Of a DNA stretch of 64,000 bases, positions 46,916-57,294 are shown piece after piece. The stretch covers positions 11,036,001-11,100,000 of the forward strand of contig JAMPIQ010000001.1 in assembly GCA_024699855.1 (NCBI GenBank), written 5' to 3'. The notes under the pieces were generated by a model, which was given only the letters and a program-made list of their open reading frames with translations, ran no database searches and was not told where the DNA came from. A program made the position numbers and the translations under genes. Positions within the stretch are counted from its first letter, which is position 1; each line of letters starts with the position of its first letter. Origin of the DNA: Aphelenchoides besseyi (Eukaryota; Nematoda; Chromadorea; Rhabditida; Aphelenchoididae).

Positions 46916-46986
46916 CGTCCTATGGTGTAAAGGCAGCACTTTGGACTTTGAATCCAACAATCTGAGTTCGATTCTCAGTAGGACGA
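46916..46986 (+). tRNA. tRNA-Gln (anticodon TTG)
   Basis: Cloverleaf by eye. Acceptor CGTCCTA (46916-46922) pairs with TAGGACG (46979-46985), with a discriminator base at 46986. D arm GTGT...GCAC. Anticodon stem TTGGA/TCCAA with loop CTTTGAA, anticodon TTG at 46948-46950. T arm CTGAG/CTCAG with loop TTCGATT. No intron. A T6 run at 46990-46995 is a Pol III terminator. Confidence 0.9.
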
Positions 46987-47070
46987 AACTTTTTTGCGTT
47001 GTGAATACCACAGTTTCAAACGTGTAATTGTAAATAAAATTGAGAATCATCCATCCATCGACTTCTAGCC

Positions 47071-47396
47071 ATGAGTCAATCGACCATTCTCTTCGTTTTC
47101 TTGGCGGAATGTTCTTTGAGTGTTTTGGGATCAGGTAAACGAACTCACTTGTCATTCCGACCGTTTCTTCAGGACTCTTCCATCACGACGCTTGGCATCC
47201 GCATCATTTGGATCATCACGACCACGAGTCTCATGGCCACGACGGAGAATGGTAATCGAAGCACGGAGACGGTTGCGGCGAGAATCACGCCGATGCTCAT
47301 GATCACGCCCACGAAGTCGGATATGCCAAAAGAGACGCTCAGGATTGGGCTCGGTTGGACTACGGAGGTCACAAGATTTCCAATCGAATCGTTTGA
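47071..47396 (+). CDS. His/Asp-rich secreted protein with an in-frame TAA
   Basis: Signal peptide (MSQSTILFVFLAECSLSVLG), a GT-AG intron (47136-47173 region), then a histidine- and aspartate-rich stretch (LFHHDAWHPHHLDHHDHE). A TAA at 47253-47255 interrupts it, but the same frame continues in the same composition (SKHGDGCGENHADAHDHAHE) to a second stop at 47394-47396. Such His-rich peptides bind zinc or copper. The continuation of the biased composition past the stop argues that the longer product was, or is, made; an intron removing TAA, a point mutation or read-through are all possible. About 100 residues in total. Confidence 0.5.
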
Positions 47397-48246
47397 CATC
47401 ATAAATAAACTTTCAGAGTCAAAAACTGACGGTCATAAAATAGAGATCAGGATAACTTGTACGCTTCAACTAATACAAAATGGGTCTTTGATAGCATTCG
47501 AATCGTACGAGTGTTTTTGTATGCTGACAAAAAGCTAATGAGATGAAATACTACAATATGTGATTCTTCGTTCGTCTTGCTTCAAATAACCTCAGATGAG
47601 AGTTGTCTTCTAATTGACCAGCAAGCCATTAAGTGTGTCCTTAAATAAACGGAAAAAAATCGAAATACAATTTTGGTTGGCGTAGAAATGTTCTCGTATC
47701 TTCGACCGTTGAATATTTTGATCATTTGTAGTGCAAAGACCAAACCTTTAAAATAACAAGTTGACTTATGTTGTTCTTAAGACGTTCAACAACTTCAAGA
47801 GTTTGTTTACAAAAACGAATAAGTGAACGCAAAAAGAACTTCAGATTTAGCTATTTCAGTTAAGATTTCATAGATTACATGTGCTTTTACAATTCAAGTT
47901 GACTGAACTGCATAATTGAGATTCGAAGTGTTGCGACAACGCAAAAAATACCATAAAGCAAACTGATCAGCTCACAAGACCCATCATTCTATTGAACGAG
48001 AACCAATCAATTTTGTTCGTTCTAGGATGTTTTAGAGTCGACATAAACAACTGTGTTTCATCGTCCCTTAGCTTCATCTTCTTTCCGGTCTTGTAATCGT
48101 GCAATAAACTCGTTTCCGTCAATGTTTTCGTTAACACTTTTTGTTTGTGTACAAAAACAAAATCAAAAGTGAAAACAAAACTTTACGATCATTCTTCGTT
48201 TTGGCGAATTGGTGAGTGATTCGTGTTGGTCGGTTGCTCCGTCCAA
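47397..48246. other. Intergenic, nothing recognised
   Basis: AT-rich spacer between the His-rich gene and the triple-repeat gene. No open frame or repeat of note. Confidence 0.4.
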
Positions 48247-50292
48247 ATGGTCCACTTCTTCATCAGATTCTTCTTGGTGTTGGTATTTGCCGTTCGTTAT
48301 AGCGATTCTGCTTTCGATCCGTGTATTCACCCGTATTTTGGTGGATTGTAGGTCGTGAATGTCTCTTTGGCTTTAAGTTCGCGTTTTCAGCGCATTCGAT
48401 GAGTGCAAAGAAGGCGAAATTTCAATCAAATGGTGGTCGAATCATTCGCTACGTTTACGGCTTGTTCCTAAGATTAAATACGATGTTAGCGGGTGACTTG
48501 CAAGCCGAAAAAACCACAAATAACAAAAAGCTTTGCAGTTTTGTTTTAAACATTAACAATTACTGTCAGCTATGGTTTGAAGGACGTACATTTCCGACGA
48601 GTTACGCTGAATGGAAATGGGAGGACGGTGAGTTCTGAAGGTTGTTTCGTTAGTGTAATTGTTTTAGATCGGGTACTTTCAGAATGCGACGATTTCACAA
48701 ACTGCGACTTGAAAATTGATACCAAAGGAGTACTTCGTCGAAATGGCCTAATGGTTCCTCGTGATCCGATTTGTTCGCACATGAATGTTCGTAATCCCAT
48801 CGGTAGCATGTGGTCTTGGACAAAGATCCGCCTCAGCGAACTGCCAAAGGGTTGGCTATTCGTCGTCGATGTTGCGGTAGGTCCGGAAGTTTGAGCAGAA
48901 ATCGATAGTGTTTTTAGGATCCACAAATCGGCGAAATCACTGAATACATGCATACGCCTTCTTGTCTCGAAAAAAACCCAAAGAGCAACGGATTGTAGGT
49001 CTCGATTAAAGACACAGTAATGTCGACTTTATTGCAGTCGTTTCATCCGCTGCAGTTTTGGTCAGATTTCACTCAAATGGTTGAAGACAAGCGAACTAAG
49101 CGCCGTTCAAATTTTCCCGCCTTCAACGACGCCAACTGCACGAGAGTAAGGAGCTTTGAGTAGAGAAATGACGAATATGATTTCCAGATTTCAAGTCATC
49201 ATCAACGATGATTGTTCGTTGTATTTTGAAGGAAAAGAGAACGAAGCAGAGCGATTCGGAAGATGGAAAATGTCCGATGGACGTAGGAGACCGCAGTTGT
49301 CGCTTTTTCCAATCGATTTCTGTTTAGAAACCGTATTAGTCAACTGCCCAGACATTTACCAGTGCGCGTTGATCATTGACAAAGACGGAGTGGTACGTGT
49401 TTGGGACGATGAGCTCTCGCACATTCCGATTTGCGATACCACGGCCGTGACTCGCAATCCAATCGATGATGAGTGGGTTTGGACGACGCTGCGTTTTGTT
49501 GAGGTGCCCGAACATTGGGTGTTGGCCACTGATGTGCCTGTAATTAAGTTTGAATTATCAAAAGTTGATATGATGGTGTTTAGACCGGCCAACCGGGCGA
49601 AGGAGACGAATATCATCCCAATCCTCTTCGCGACAAATGTATTCACTATTTACCAAATTACGATGGATTGCAAGTTTTGACACTAATGCTGAAGAAAAAG
49701 TTGTTTTAGTTCGTTCGAAGATTGTACAAATGCGGAGGTCAAGATCGAGTGGAAGAAGAGTCACGAGTTGTACTTGGTGGTCAATTACGTTTCGTTTTTT
49801 CACAAAATGGAACCCACGTAAGTATCAGTGATTATGAGTGGTGACTAGTCGAAATTCGTAGGTTCAAACTGATTATTAACGACAAGTGCACGTTGTATTT
49901 TGTCGGACAAACTCAACAAAAATCGTACAGCGAATGGAAGACAGAAAGCGGCGAGTTGAAAGCCAATCAATCGACATCATCACTTTGTTTTAGGAGAGGT
50001 TTTGTCGACTTGTCAGTTGTTGTACGGGAATTGCGACCTTAAGATCGATGTCAACGGAGTGATGCGTCGGGCACAGAACGAAGCGTCTCAAAAACCGCAT
50101 TGTCTACGCACAGTTCTTCTTCGCAACGGAATCGATGATCGTTGGGTTTGGACAAGCGTTAGAGTCGAACATTTTACGGAAGATTGGGAGCTAAATGTTT
50201 TCGTTTTTGTGAGTCAAACAAACGGAAGCGTAAACTTACTGAGCTTCTAGAATGCGACTCGCGGTGAAGGATTCGAGTATATACCTAAGTGA
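48247..50292 (+). CDS. Secreted protein made of three tandem copies of an unrecognised ~190-residue repeat
   Basis: Signal peptide (MVHFFIRFFLVLVFAVRYSDS), then three repeats. Each repeat begins with a Cys-x-n-aromatic block (CIHPYFGGF, CLEKNPKSNGF, CIHYLPNYDGF). Next comes a WW/W strand block (ISIKWWSNHSLRL, ISLKWLKTSELSA, VKIEWKKSHELYL), then an IN--C-LYFEG block (INNYCQLWFEG, INDDCSLYFEG, INDKCTLYFVG) and a W-K block (AEWKWEDG, GRWKMSDG, SEWKTESG). It ends with C--CDLKID--GV-R and NPI-D-W-WT-(I/L)R. Intron positions recur in each repeat, so the gene grew by internal duplication. Two introns (49670-49709, 49951-49993) have GC donors. Two cysteine pairs per repeat suggest disulfides; the beta-rich pattern suggests a lectin-like or similar extracellular fold, which is inference. 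I do not recognise the family. Confidence 0.75.
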
Positions 50293-50797
50293 TGACCAAG
50301 TGAGTTTGTTGTCTTTCAACTCTACAGTTAATTGTATTGCAGCATTTTTGGTTTGCGATGGAAACTTGTTTTCTGCGAAATAAACAGTTAATTCGATTAT
50401 CTTATCTGTTTTCATCTCACTCAAAACTGTCTTTGTGACAGTAAAAGATCATTCAAATGGCAAATGATAGAAATAGACGTTCGCTCAGTTTACATAATCA
50501 ATTTACGTACAGCATTGGTAGATAGAGAGCGTATATTCGATAGGTTTAGGGTTGAGGGCTTGTACTTTGCATAACCAAAAATCATCGGACGAACTTGTGC
50601 ATTTAGATAGTGCGAGCAATAAGCATTAATGACATCAATTCCGAGAAAGAAAAAACTTTAACGGAAGTGTTTTTCAGACACCAAACAAACTCAGACTTAA
50701 TCCACCTGTTACTCACAGAACTTCACGGCGAACTTCCTTTGCAATGTGTATCAACAACGACAAACTCGTAAAGCAAATTAACACTCAATAGGTTACC
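50293..50797. other. Intergenic, nothing recognised
   Basis: 500 bp upstream of the chemoreceptor start; probable promoter. No motif identified by eye. Confidence 0.4.
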
Positions 50798-51965
50798 ATG
50801 GTCTCTTGGCGTGTATTGGGCCAATGTTTTGAGTTCATAGTCGCTATCTGTTCGTTCGCGTTGAACGGAATGGTCATCTATTTGTGTTTATACAAAATCT
50901 CGAAACCAATGAAATCCTATCGTCCGATGTTGATATTCGGTTGTATAATTGACACCGTCTACACTACCATCTCATCGATAACCCACATTGTAAGTTGTGT
51001 TTGTAGCGCTTCTACACTTCTTTTTAGTTGGTTGTGGACAAATCAACGCGAATGATTTTCGTTATGGAATCTCCGTTCATACCGATAACATATCAATGGA
51101 CAGCTTTTGCAGTTGTTGTTTGGGTGCTGTGTATTCACGCAATGATCCACAATGTTTCCACGCAATTTGTCAATCGACTAAACATGTTCTGTTGGCAAAA
51201 TCGTCTATCCCAAAAGCAAATCATGTTGTTCTTCTTTGTTTGCTTCCTGTGGTCTACAGCTCATTGCATTAACATTTACTTTGTGTTCAACGAACACAAC
51301 GACCCACGAACGATTGAAGAGCTAATGAAGACGCCGATTTTCCGTGAATCGTCACTTGGACCGTACATTGCGGGTGATACTGTAGGTTTCCAGATTCCTG
51401 AGACTTAGAATACCTTCGTTTAGCTGAAACTTCCGATGATTCTTGAGCAGTTGGACATTCAACTGATCGTCACTTTTGCTTATGCTACGATCATCTACAG
51501 CGGTTACAGAATTCGAAAAAAACTTCACTCAGACTCCGCGCACCTTCAACCATCAACACTTCGAAGGTTGGTCGTGTTTATGTGTTAATGTTAACGAATT
51601 TTCAGCCAAATTCAACTTTCTCGAATCCTAACGTACCAATTAAGTTACTCGATTATGAATCCAAAACAACAAAAAACCTTTAGGCAATAATCCCTCTCTT
51701 CTCGATCATCTTTCCAGTCGCTTTGGCCGATTTTCTGCCGATGGTAAGCGTTTCTTTTGATTATCTTCCCGTCTTCATTAAACTGACTGTCGGCGTAACT
51801 CCACTGCTAAATCCACTGTTTGTTCTTCTGATTATTCCGCAATTTCGTTCCACGATTGTTAATCTTTTTCGCTTCAAATTTCTTTCTTCCATTGAACCAA
51901 CCTCAACAACCGAAGAACAAAGCGAAAGAATCAATCGAACAACGAGAACAGTTGCTTTGCAATAA
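50798..51965 (+). CDS. Nematode 7TM chemoreceptor (Str/Srd superfamily)
   Basis: A G-protein-coupled receptor presumably in chemosensory neurons. TM1 FIVAICSFALNGMVIYLCLY with LYKISKPMKSYRPMLIFGCIID into TM2 is the typical nematode Str/Srd start (K---MKSY---L). Later TM segments: WTAFAVVVWVLCIHAMIHNV, LFFFVCFLWSTAHCINIYFVF, IQLIVTFAYATIIYSGYRIRKKL, then SQIQLSRILTYQ joined to AIIPLFSIIFPVALA, and LTVGVTPLLNPLFVLLIIPQFR with a Ser/Thr-rich tail. Introns at 50991, 51382 and 51568 regions are GT-AG. The intron 51640-51683 begins TTAAGTT and ends TTTAG; the family sequence (Q-A-(I/L)-I-P-L) forces this join, so the donor is TT. About 340 residues, full length. Confidence 0.9.
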
Positions 51966-52313
51966 AAAACTTAAGATTTCTATGTCAAAAGTTCAACGAT
52001 TTTAACCAGTTCTTAACATCAATTTAACCACAAGATAAAAGCTTTTAACAAACAGAAGAATTGGATTCTGGATTCTCCTCTTGAAGTAATAACCTCAACA
52101 TCTAAGCTCCTTCGGTTTGACTAATTGACGGAAAACACTTCTAACGTCCCACAACCGAACGTCTGATTGATCTCCGATCTGATTTCGTTGAATCATGAGC
52201 GTTGGCGGTCTACAAGCATTTGAACACTGCTATTTACTAATCATTCTCGCATTTTGCTGATATTCCGAACAAACCGCCGGAATTCTCTTTGAGTCAATTT
52301 CCGATCAGAAAAC
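51966..52313. other. Short intergenic spacer
   Basis: About 350 bp between the receptor and the mucin-like gene; no feature recognised. Confidence 0.4.
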
Positions 52314-53560
52314 ATGATGGTAAGTTCCATGCTTCACCAAGTGATCGTTTGCTTATGTTCAGCTCCGACTCACTACCTTCGGATGTGCAATTGTAATAAC
52401 CATTGCTTCTCCATATGGTTCTCCACGACAACCTCAATATCCGCAGCCGAGTGAATTTCAACAATACCTATCGAATACAGAATCAAGCAGCGAAGCTTAC
52501 GGAATACCGCTCTATCCCGGTAAGTCAATTTCAAGAGTTCAAACCACTTTGATGACCAGATGGACATGCGTATCAACAACCTGCTTATTCACCTGTTAGC
52601 TATTCAACACCAGAAATTTCCACGTCGACCGAAAGAACAACTGAAACAACAACTCAATCTTCAACAACCACTTCAACGATCAGCAGCTCAACGCTGAGCA
52701 CCTCTACAGTCACAACTACATCAACTGTCACCGTGACAACCGAACAACCGACCACCACGTCTTCAACAACCACGTCTACTGGTCTGTAAAATGATCAAAA
52801 CTTTTGAAATGATTTTAGCTGCAACAACCACCGTTTCAACGACTAGTCCTTCAAGTACATCGACTTCAGCGCCGGGTTTGTTCTGTTTTAATATTTTAAG
52901 GTCCCAGATGTTTAGTTTGCAATGCTCCGAACAGCAACAGCGTTGGTTTGACTATCGATCAAGTTTCCGGCGAAATTAACGGCAACGTCAATCAAACGGC
53001 AATCGGTAAGAAATCCATCTGATATTAAGTTCTCTTCCTCAGCTCACTGTAGCAGTTGCACTCAAAGTCGACGTAACTTCTACACAAGCACCACACAAAG
53101 TGATCCCAATGGAGCCATTGCGCAAGCTCAAGTCGCCCTTACAGTTCAATGTCCAACAACTCAACTTTGTCTTTGTGGATCGGACAACGTTTGCTGCACA
53201 TCACCAAGCAGTAAGATTTCGTGAACAAAATCGATGAACTCAAATTTGTAGACGCTGCTGCACCAACTCAAATTCAATTGATTCCTCGTTGTGACAATTC
53301 GGGTAAATGCGTTTGTCAGTCGATGACCAAGTAGTTTAGGATGCGAAATGAACGCTGTAATGGAAGGAACCGCAATGGTTACGCAGTTGAATTGCGAGAA
53401 CGGTCAATCGTACACTATCGAGCGCCAACAAACTACTTCCGGTGTGAACAACCAATTGAACTCGGGTTCTTATTTTAATACCGATCGAGTCAGTTGCAGA
53501 GGTTGTGACAATATTCGCACAAACAATTGTATTGGACCTCGAGAAAATGGTTCCGCCTAA
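52314..53560 (+). CDS. Secreted mucin-like Thr/Ser-rich protein with a Cys-containing C-terminal domain
   Basis: Two ATGs then an intron (52320-52363) and a hydrophobic leader (LRLTTFGCAIVITIAS). A Gln/Pro/Tyr-rich part follows (RQPQYPQPSEFQQYL), then a Thr/Ser tract of about 70 residues (for example TSTVTTTSTVTVTT) expected to carry O-glycans, then a globular domain with about a dozen cysteines (AHCSSCTQSRRNFY, CPTTQLCLCGSDNVCC, IPRCDNSGCEM, VSCRGCDNIRTNNC). Introns are short GT-AG with matching phases and TAA at 53558-53560. Likely part of the cuticle surface, gut lining or a secretion; no specific family recognised. Confidence 0.7.
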
Positions 53561-54478
53561 TGTTCGTAAAATGAAGACGTTTAATAAACGTTTTTGCGCA
53601 AATGAAGGAATCAAAATACTCGAAATTTCGATTAGAATTCACCAAAGTTAAACAAGAAACCCGTAACAAAGTAGTGAACTCGTTTCTTAAACCGCAGCTT
53701 CGAATAGAACCGACCAGTTTTGTTTGTGATTCTTACCCACTAAACTATCAAGAGATCTATTCGCTTTCAACTGAAGTCCTAATTGTCATTTAAGTTTGTT
53801 GAGTGAAACGCCAAGATGCACAGTTCTTGATGAGTTGCATTTCTGTGTACCTTTCATTGCCGTCTACTTCACTTGGTTTTTCTCAAAAGCAATCGATTCG
53901 TTAGCGAAGAGAGTGCAGAACGTAAAAGACGACCAACGGAGATCCGAAGACCGACTGTTAATGATCAGTTATTTATTTTCGACCATGTCGGTCGGTTTGC
54001 AGTCGTTTTTGTGCTCGTTGAAAAGGTTTTAATCGTCAGTTCTGTTTGACGCCAAAACTTCTTCTCGTTGAACAAACGATCTACAAGTGCAAACGTTTTT
54101 AATAGCAAACGACCTTTCAATTCGTTTTGCTGGAAACCGTCTTTTTATTTCTACCTTTTGACCACAAGGTTGATGAACAGAACGTTGGACTTGATTATAC
54201 GAACTGTTGTGGTCATAGCTCTTCAAATGTACTCTCAGTGTTTTGCTGCTTTTTCTTGCGGGAATGAACGGACAACCGCCACACCAGATGCCAATACCTG
54301 GGTATCTTTCTGTTTATGAGAGAATAGGCGAGATGTTCTAATAACGTGTAAATTTCCACCTAAAGTTTTTATCGTGGCAAAACAGTTTTGAAATTTTATC
54401 ACGATGTTATAGTCGTGTTATCTCGAGTATTTGGTTTCTGATCGTTTTACATTTTTTTAAATTTGACTGTTCTAGACG
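53561..54478. other. No confident gene
   Basis: Open frames at 53602-53793, 53796-54032 and 54068-54319 (plus) include one with a hydrophobic stretch (FCVPFIAVYFTWFF) but cannot be joined into a gene. AATAAA of the mucin-like gene lies at about 53583. Confidence 0.35.
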
Positions 54479-55458
54479 ATGTCGTTTGAATACGGCAAGC
54501 CGGAGATTGTTAGTTGTCCGATAAGATGCTGGTACAAGAAGGTGACATCGCAAGGCATAGTAGTCAGATAAGTACAATGGAAGGGACTGAGAATCCAAGC
54601 ATCATTTGTCGTCGGAATAACATATGATCTACGTGGAAGTTATGTAGGTCCTAAACTTCAATCCGATTTGTAGAATTATTTCAGACGTACGGCGATGCCA
54701 CATGCAAATTGGAAGTAATCGACTTTAATGATATGCTTGCGATTAAGTTGCAATACAAAGCGTCAATTGAACACAGCTGCGGTTACAAGTATTTTTTGAT
54801 TGGTAAGTTTGTTTAGATTACGAATACTCGTTGAAATTTACAGAAAAATGGTCTGATACTCATCTTCTTGAGCCAAACAACGATGTTATTGTGCTCAGTT
54901 ACCCTATGCTACCAACTGACGATTCTCTTGCTCCATCGTCACTTTTTCCACCAATACTGTACTTTAAAGTTCGTCGTGTTTTTGCAAAGTCTGTATTTGG
55001 TGTCCCACATATGCATTGGCAAGACGACATGGAAAAGATGTTTGACAAGGAGAAATATTCTGATGCTGTAATCAAAACCAGGAGTGAGAAATCGTTTAAG
55101 GTAAACTCGATACTCAACTTCTAATGACCTTCAATTGCAGGTCCACAAGGCGATTATTTGTAGTCAGTCGGATACTTTTGAGGCTATGTTCCAACACGAC
55201 TTCAAAGAGAGAATCGAATGAAATTCAAATCGCCAATGCGGACGTCGAGGTCGTAGAAGCGATGTTGCGTTTTCTTTATAGTGGAAAAGTTGCAAAGATG
55301 GACGAGTTGGCTTCTCGACTTGTTCTTCTCGCCGATCAGTATCAATTAAAACACTTAACGGTAAGTCGACAATCGATTCTTAAACCCAACTTCTTTAGGC
55401 AATGTGCATGGAAGCGTTCAGTGTCATAGCGGCAAATGAGAAGACAAACTTCCAATAA
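54479..55458 (+). CDS. BTB-domain protein with degenerate MATH-like N-terminus (frame broken)
   Basis: The C-terminal two thirds are clear: DMEKMFDKEKYSDAVIKTRSEKSFK joined by a GT-AG intron to VHKAIICSQSDTFEAMFQHDFKE, then after a +1 slip ESNEIQIANADVEVVEAML, RFLYSGKVAKMDELASRLVLLADQY and, after another intron, AMCMEAFS to TAA. This is the SPOP/TDPOZ-like BTB arrangement used as CUL3 adaptors. The slip lies in GAGAGA at about 55207-55213. Upstream, a MATH-like part (TYGDATCKLEVIDFNDMLAIKLQ, YKYFLI) is recognisable, but the first exon (from ATG 54479, after TTCTAG) meets a TAA at about 54570 unless an intron starts at ATAAGT there. Divergent from the MATH-BTB gene at 30.8 kb. Confidence 0.55.
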
Positions 55459-55906
55459 AATTAAACATTTACAAGGAGTTTGAAAAGCATCAAACCGTAA
55501 ACTAACTTTGGAATCGAGCGTTAAACTTTTGATCGTCCGCAAATTCAAGAATATTTGATTCGTTCACAGCAAAACAGTTCATCTTTAATTGAAAACAGAA
55601 TAAAAAATGCGAGAATTTCGAATAACATGGGTACTTGTACTTGTTTGACTCTAATTGCATAAATCCAAACCCTTTTGTATGATGATCAACAACTTTAAAC
55701 AATATTACCGCCGTATCTTCGAAAGTTCACTCAATGTGGTGCTCAAAGTCAATACTGTATATTGGAAATTCTCAGCATCATGTTTAAACGAGTTGTTTTG
55801 TGAACACAATCGATTAACGATTGAACTCGACGACTTAAACTTATTTTAAGAAGATTAGTTAATATACAAGTTTACTGGGACAAATTTTAAAAAAGGCACT
55901 GCTCGT

Positions 55907-57294
55907 TCATTGATGGGTCTTTCGTTTCTTCTGCTGCGGTTCATAATCGTCCCACATCGAACGGAATCTTGAGGTTATCGATAAGTTTTTGTTGAATCTT
56001 TCGAAGAGTTCTCGGTGCTCGTTAGAGTATCGCCGCATTGCTTTCCAAGTTAATTCGGCCAGTGTCTCAGTACCACTAAACAAAAGTTAAATAGACGAAG
56101 ATCAAAACTTACTTCAAGCGAAATTGATACAAACTGTGAACACAGTTGTCTCCATCGTATTCGTTGTTGTAAACGATTAGATGATCGGCGGTGTGCGCAA
56201 AGTTTGACACAGTGCCTTTCACTTCCATGTTCGTTTTCGTCCATTTCATGTCGACGAGGTCAAATTGAAGCAACATCGTTGTCGTTTTGCCTTCTTCGTC
56301 AAAAGGAGCCAACAGAAGTTTGTTGTTTACCCAAATGTACTCCGATAGCTAAAAATTGAGATTTTAATTCAAAGCTAGTGTATGAAACTTACATAATTAA
56401 CCATTTGGTTTAATTGATTTCGCTGCTCGATTTTGTGTTCTTTTAACGTTTGGTCGGTCAACGAGAACTCAACCAACGTGTTTGCGTCCAATGGGTTTAT
56501 TTCATTGAAACCGTAGAGCTTGGAACCGCAAAGTCGGGGAAATCGAAGTTTACGCGGAATCTGGATCGCATTTTCCAGCCTTATATTGTCGTCATCTAAG
56601 TTGATTGTCGAAATGTTGAACGATTCTCGAGCATCCAACAGAATCGAAACCTTTTCGTCGACAAAAAGCTCATGATTGGCCAGTTGGTCGAGACGAATCG
56701 TTGCTTTGAACTTCATAACGCAGTTGTTGAAGTCGAAGGTGCCAACCGACAATGTCGTTATGTCGAGGTCGAAATGGCGGATTGTTGCCAAGAGACGACC
56801 ATCGTCCAGGAAAACGATCTTATTCAAACAAAACGACTTTAGATCGTTCATTTGAATGCCTTCGAGTGCCACAGGCAAACACTCGAAGTCGATCTTTCTA
56901 AAACCAACATAAGATATCATCTCTGATTGTAAACTTACTTCTGGGTTCCACTAAATGAGTCCAACAAGAAATACTCGGGACTGTAGCCGAGTACGTGGAA
57001 ACGATCGATTGTTGCAATCAAGTTTCCACGCCATCGGTCACCAAATCGATGAACAATGGAACGTTCCGATTGCAAAAACGTTCCATTTTTGATGAGCTCT
57101 TGATCGGCTTCAGAGCTCCAATCACTCACATTGAAGTTGCCGTTCTGGAACTGTTGATACCATCCAGTTGCTTCTTGTCCATCGATGACTTCCGGTCCAA
57201 CTTCGACGCTCACATGTTTGACGGCAGTGTCGACGTCAATTCCGTTCTTGAATTGTTCCAAGAGCATCACACGGGCAGTGAGTTTAACTTCCAT
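55907..57294 (-). CDS. Member B of the unassigned beta-rich family (paralogue of 37.2-38.7 kb)
   Basis: Intact: four exons with GT-AG introns (about 56898-56937, 56350-56393, 56072-56114) and a continuous frame from ATG 57294 to TGA at 55907. The N-terminal third is polar (AVKHVSVEVGPEVIDGQ, FGDRWRGNLIATIDRFHVLGY). The middle has repeated beta-like blocks (LLATIRHFDLDITTLSVGTFDFN, FNISTINLDDDNIRLENAIQ, LCGSKLYGFNEI, LVEFSLTDQTLKEHKIEQ). The later part matches member A (YIWVNNKLLLAPF, LLQFDLVDMKWTKTNMEV, AMRRYSNEHRELFERF) and the tail is basic. About 440 residues, no signal peptide or TM. Probably cytosolic; function unknown. It provides the template showing where member A is damaged. Confidence 0.65.
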
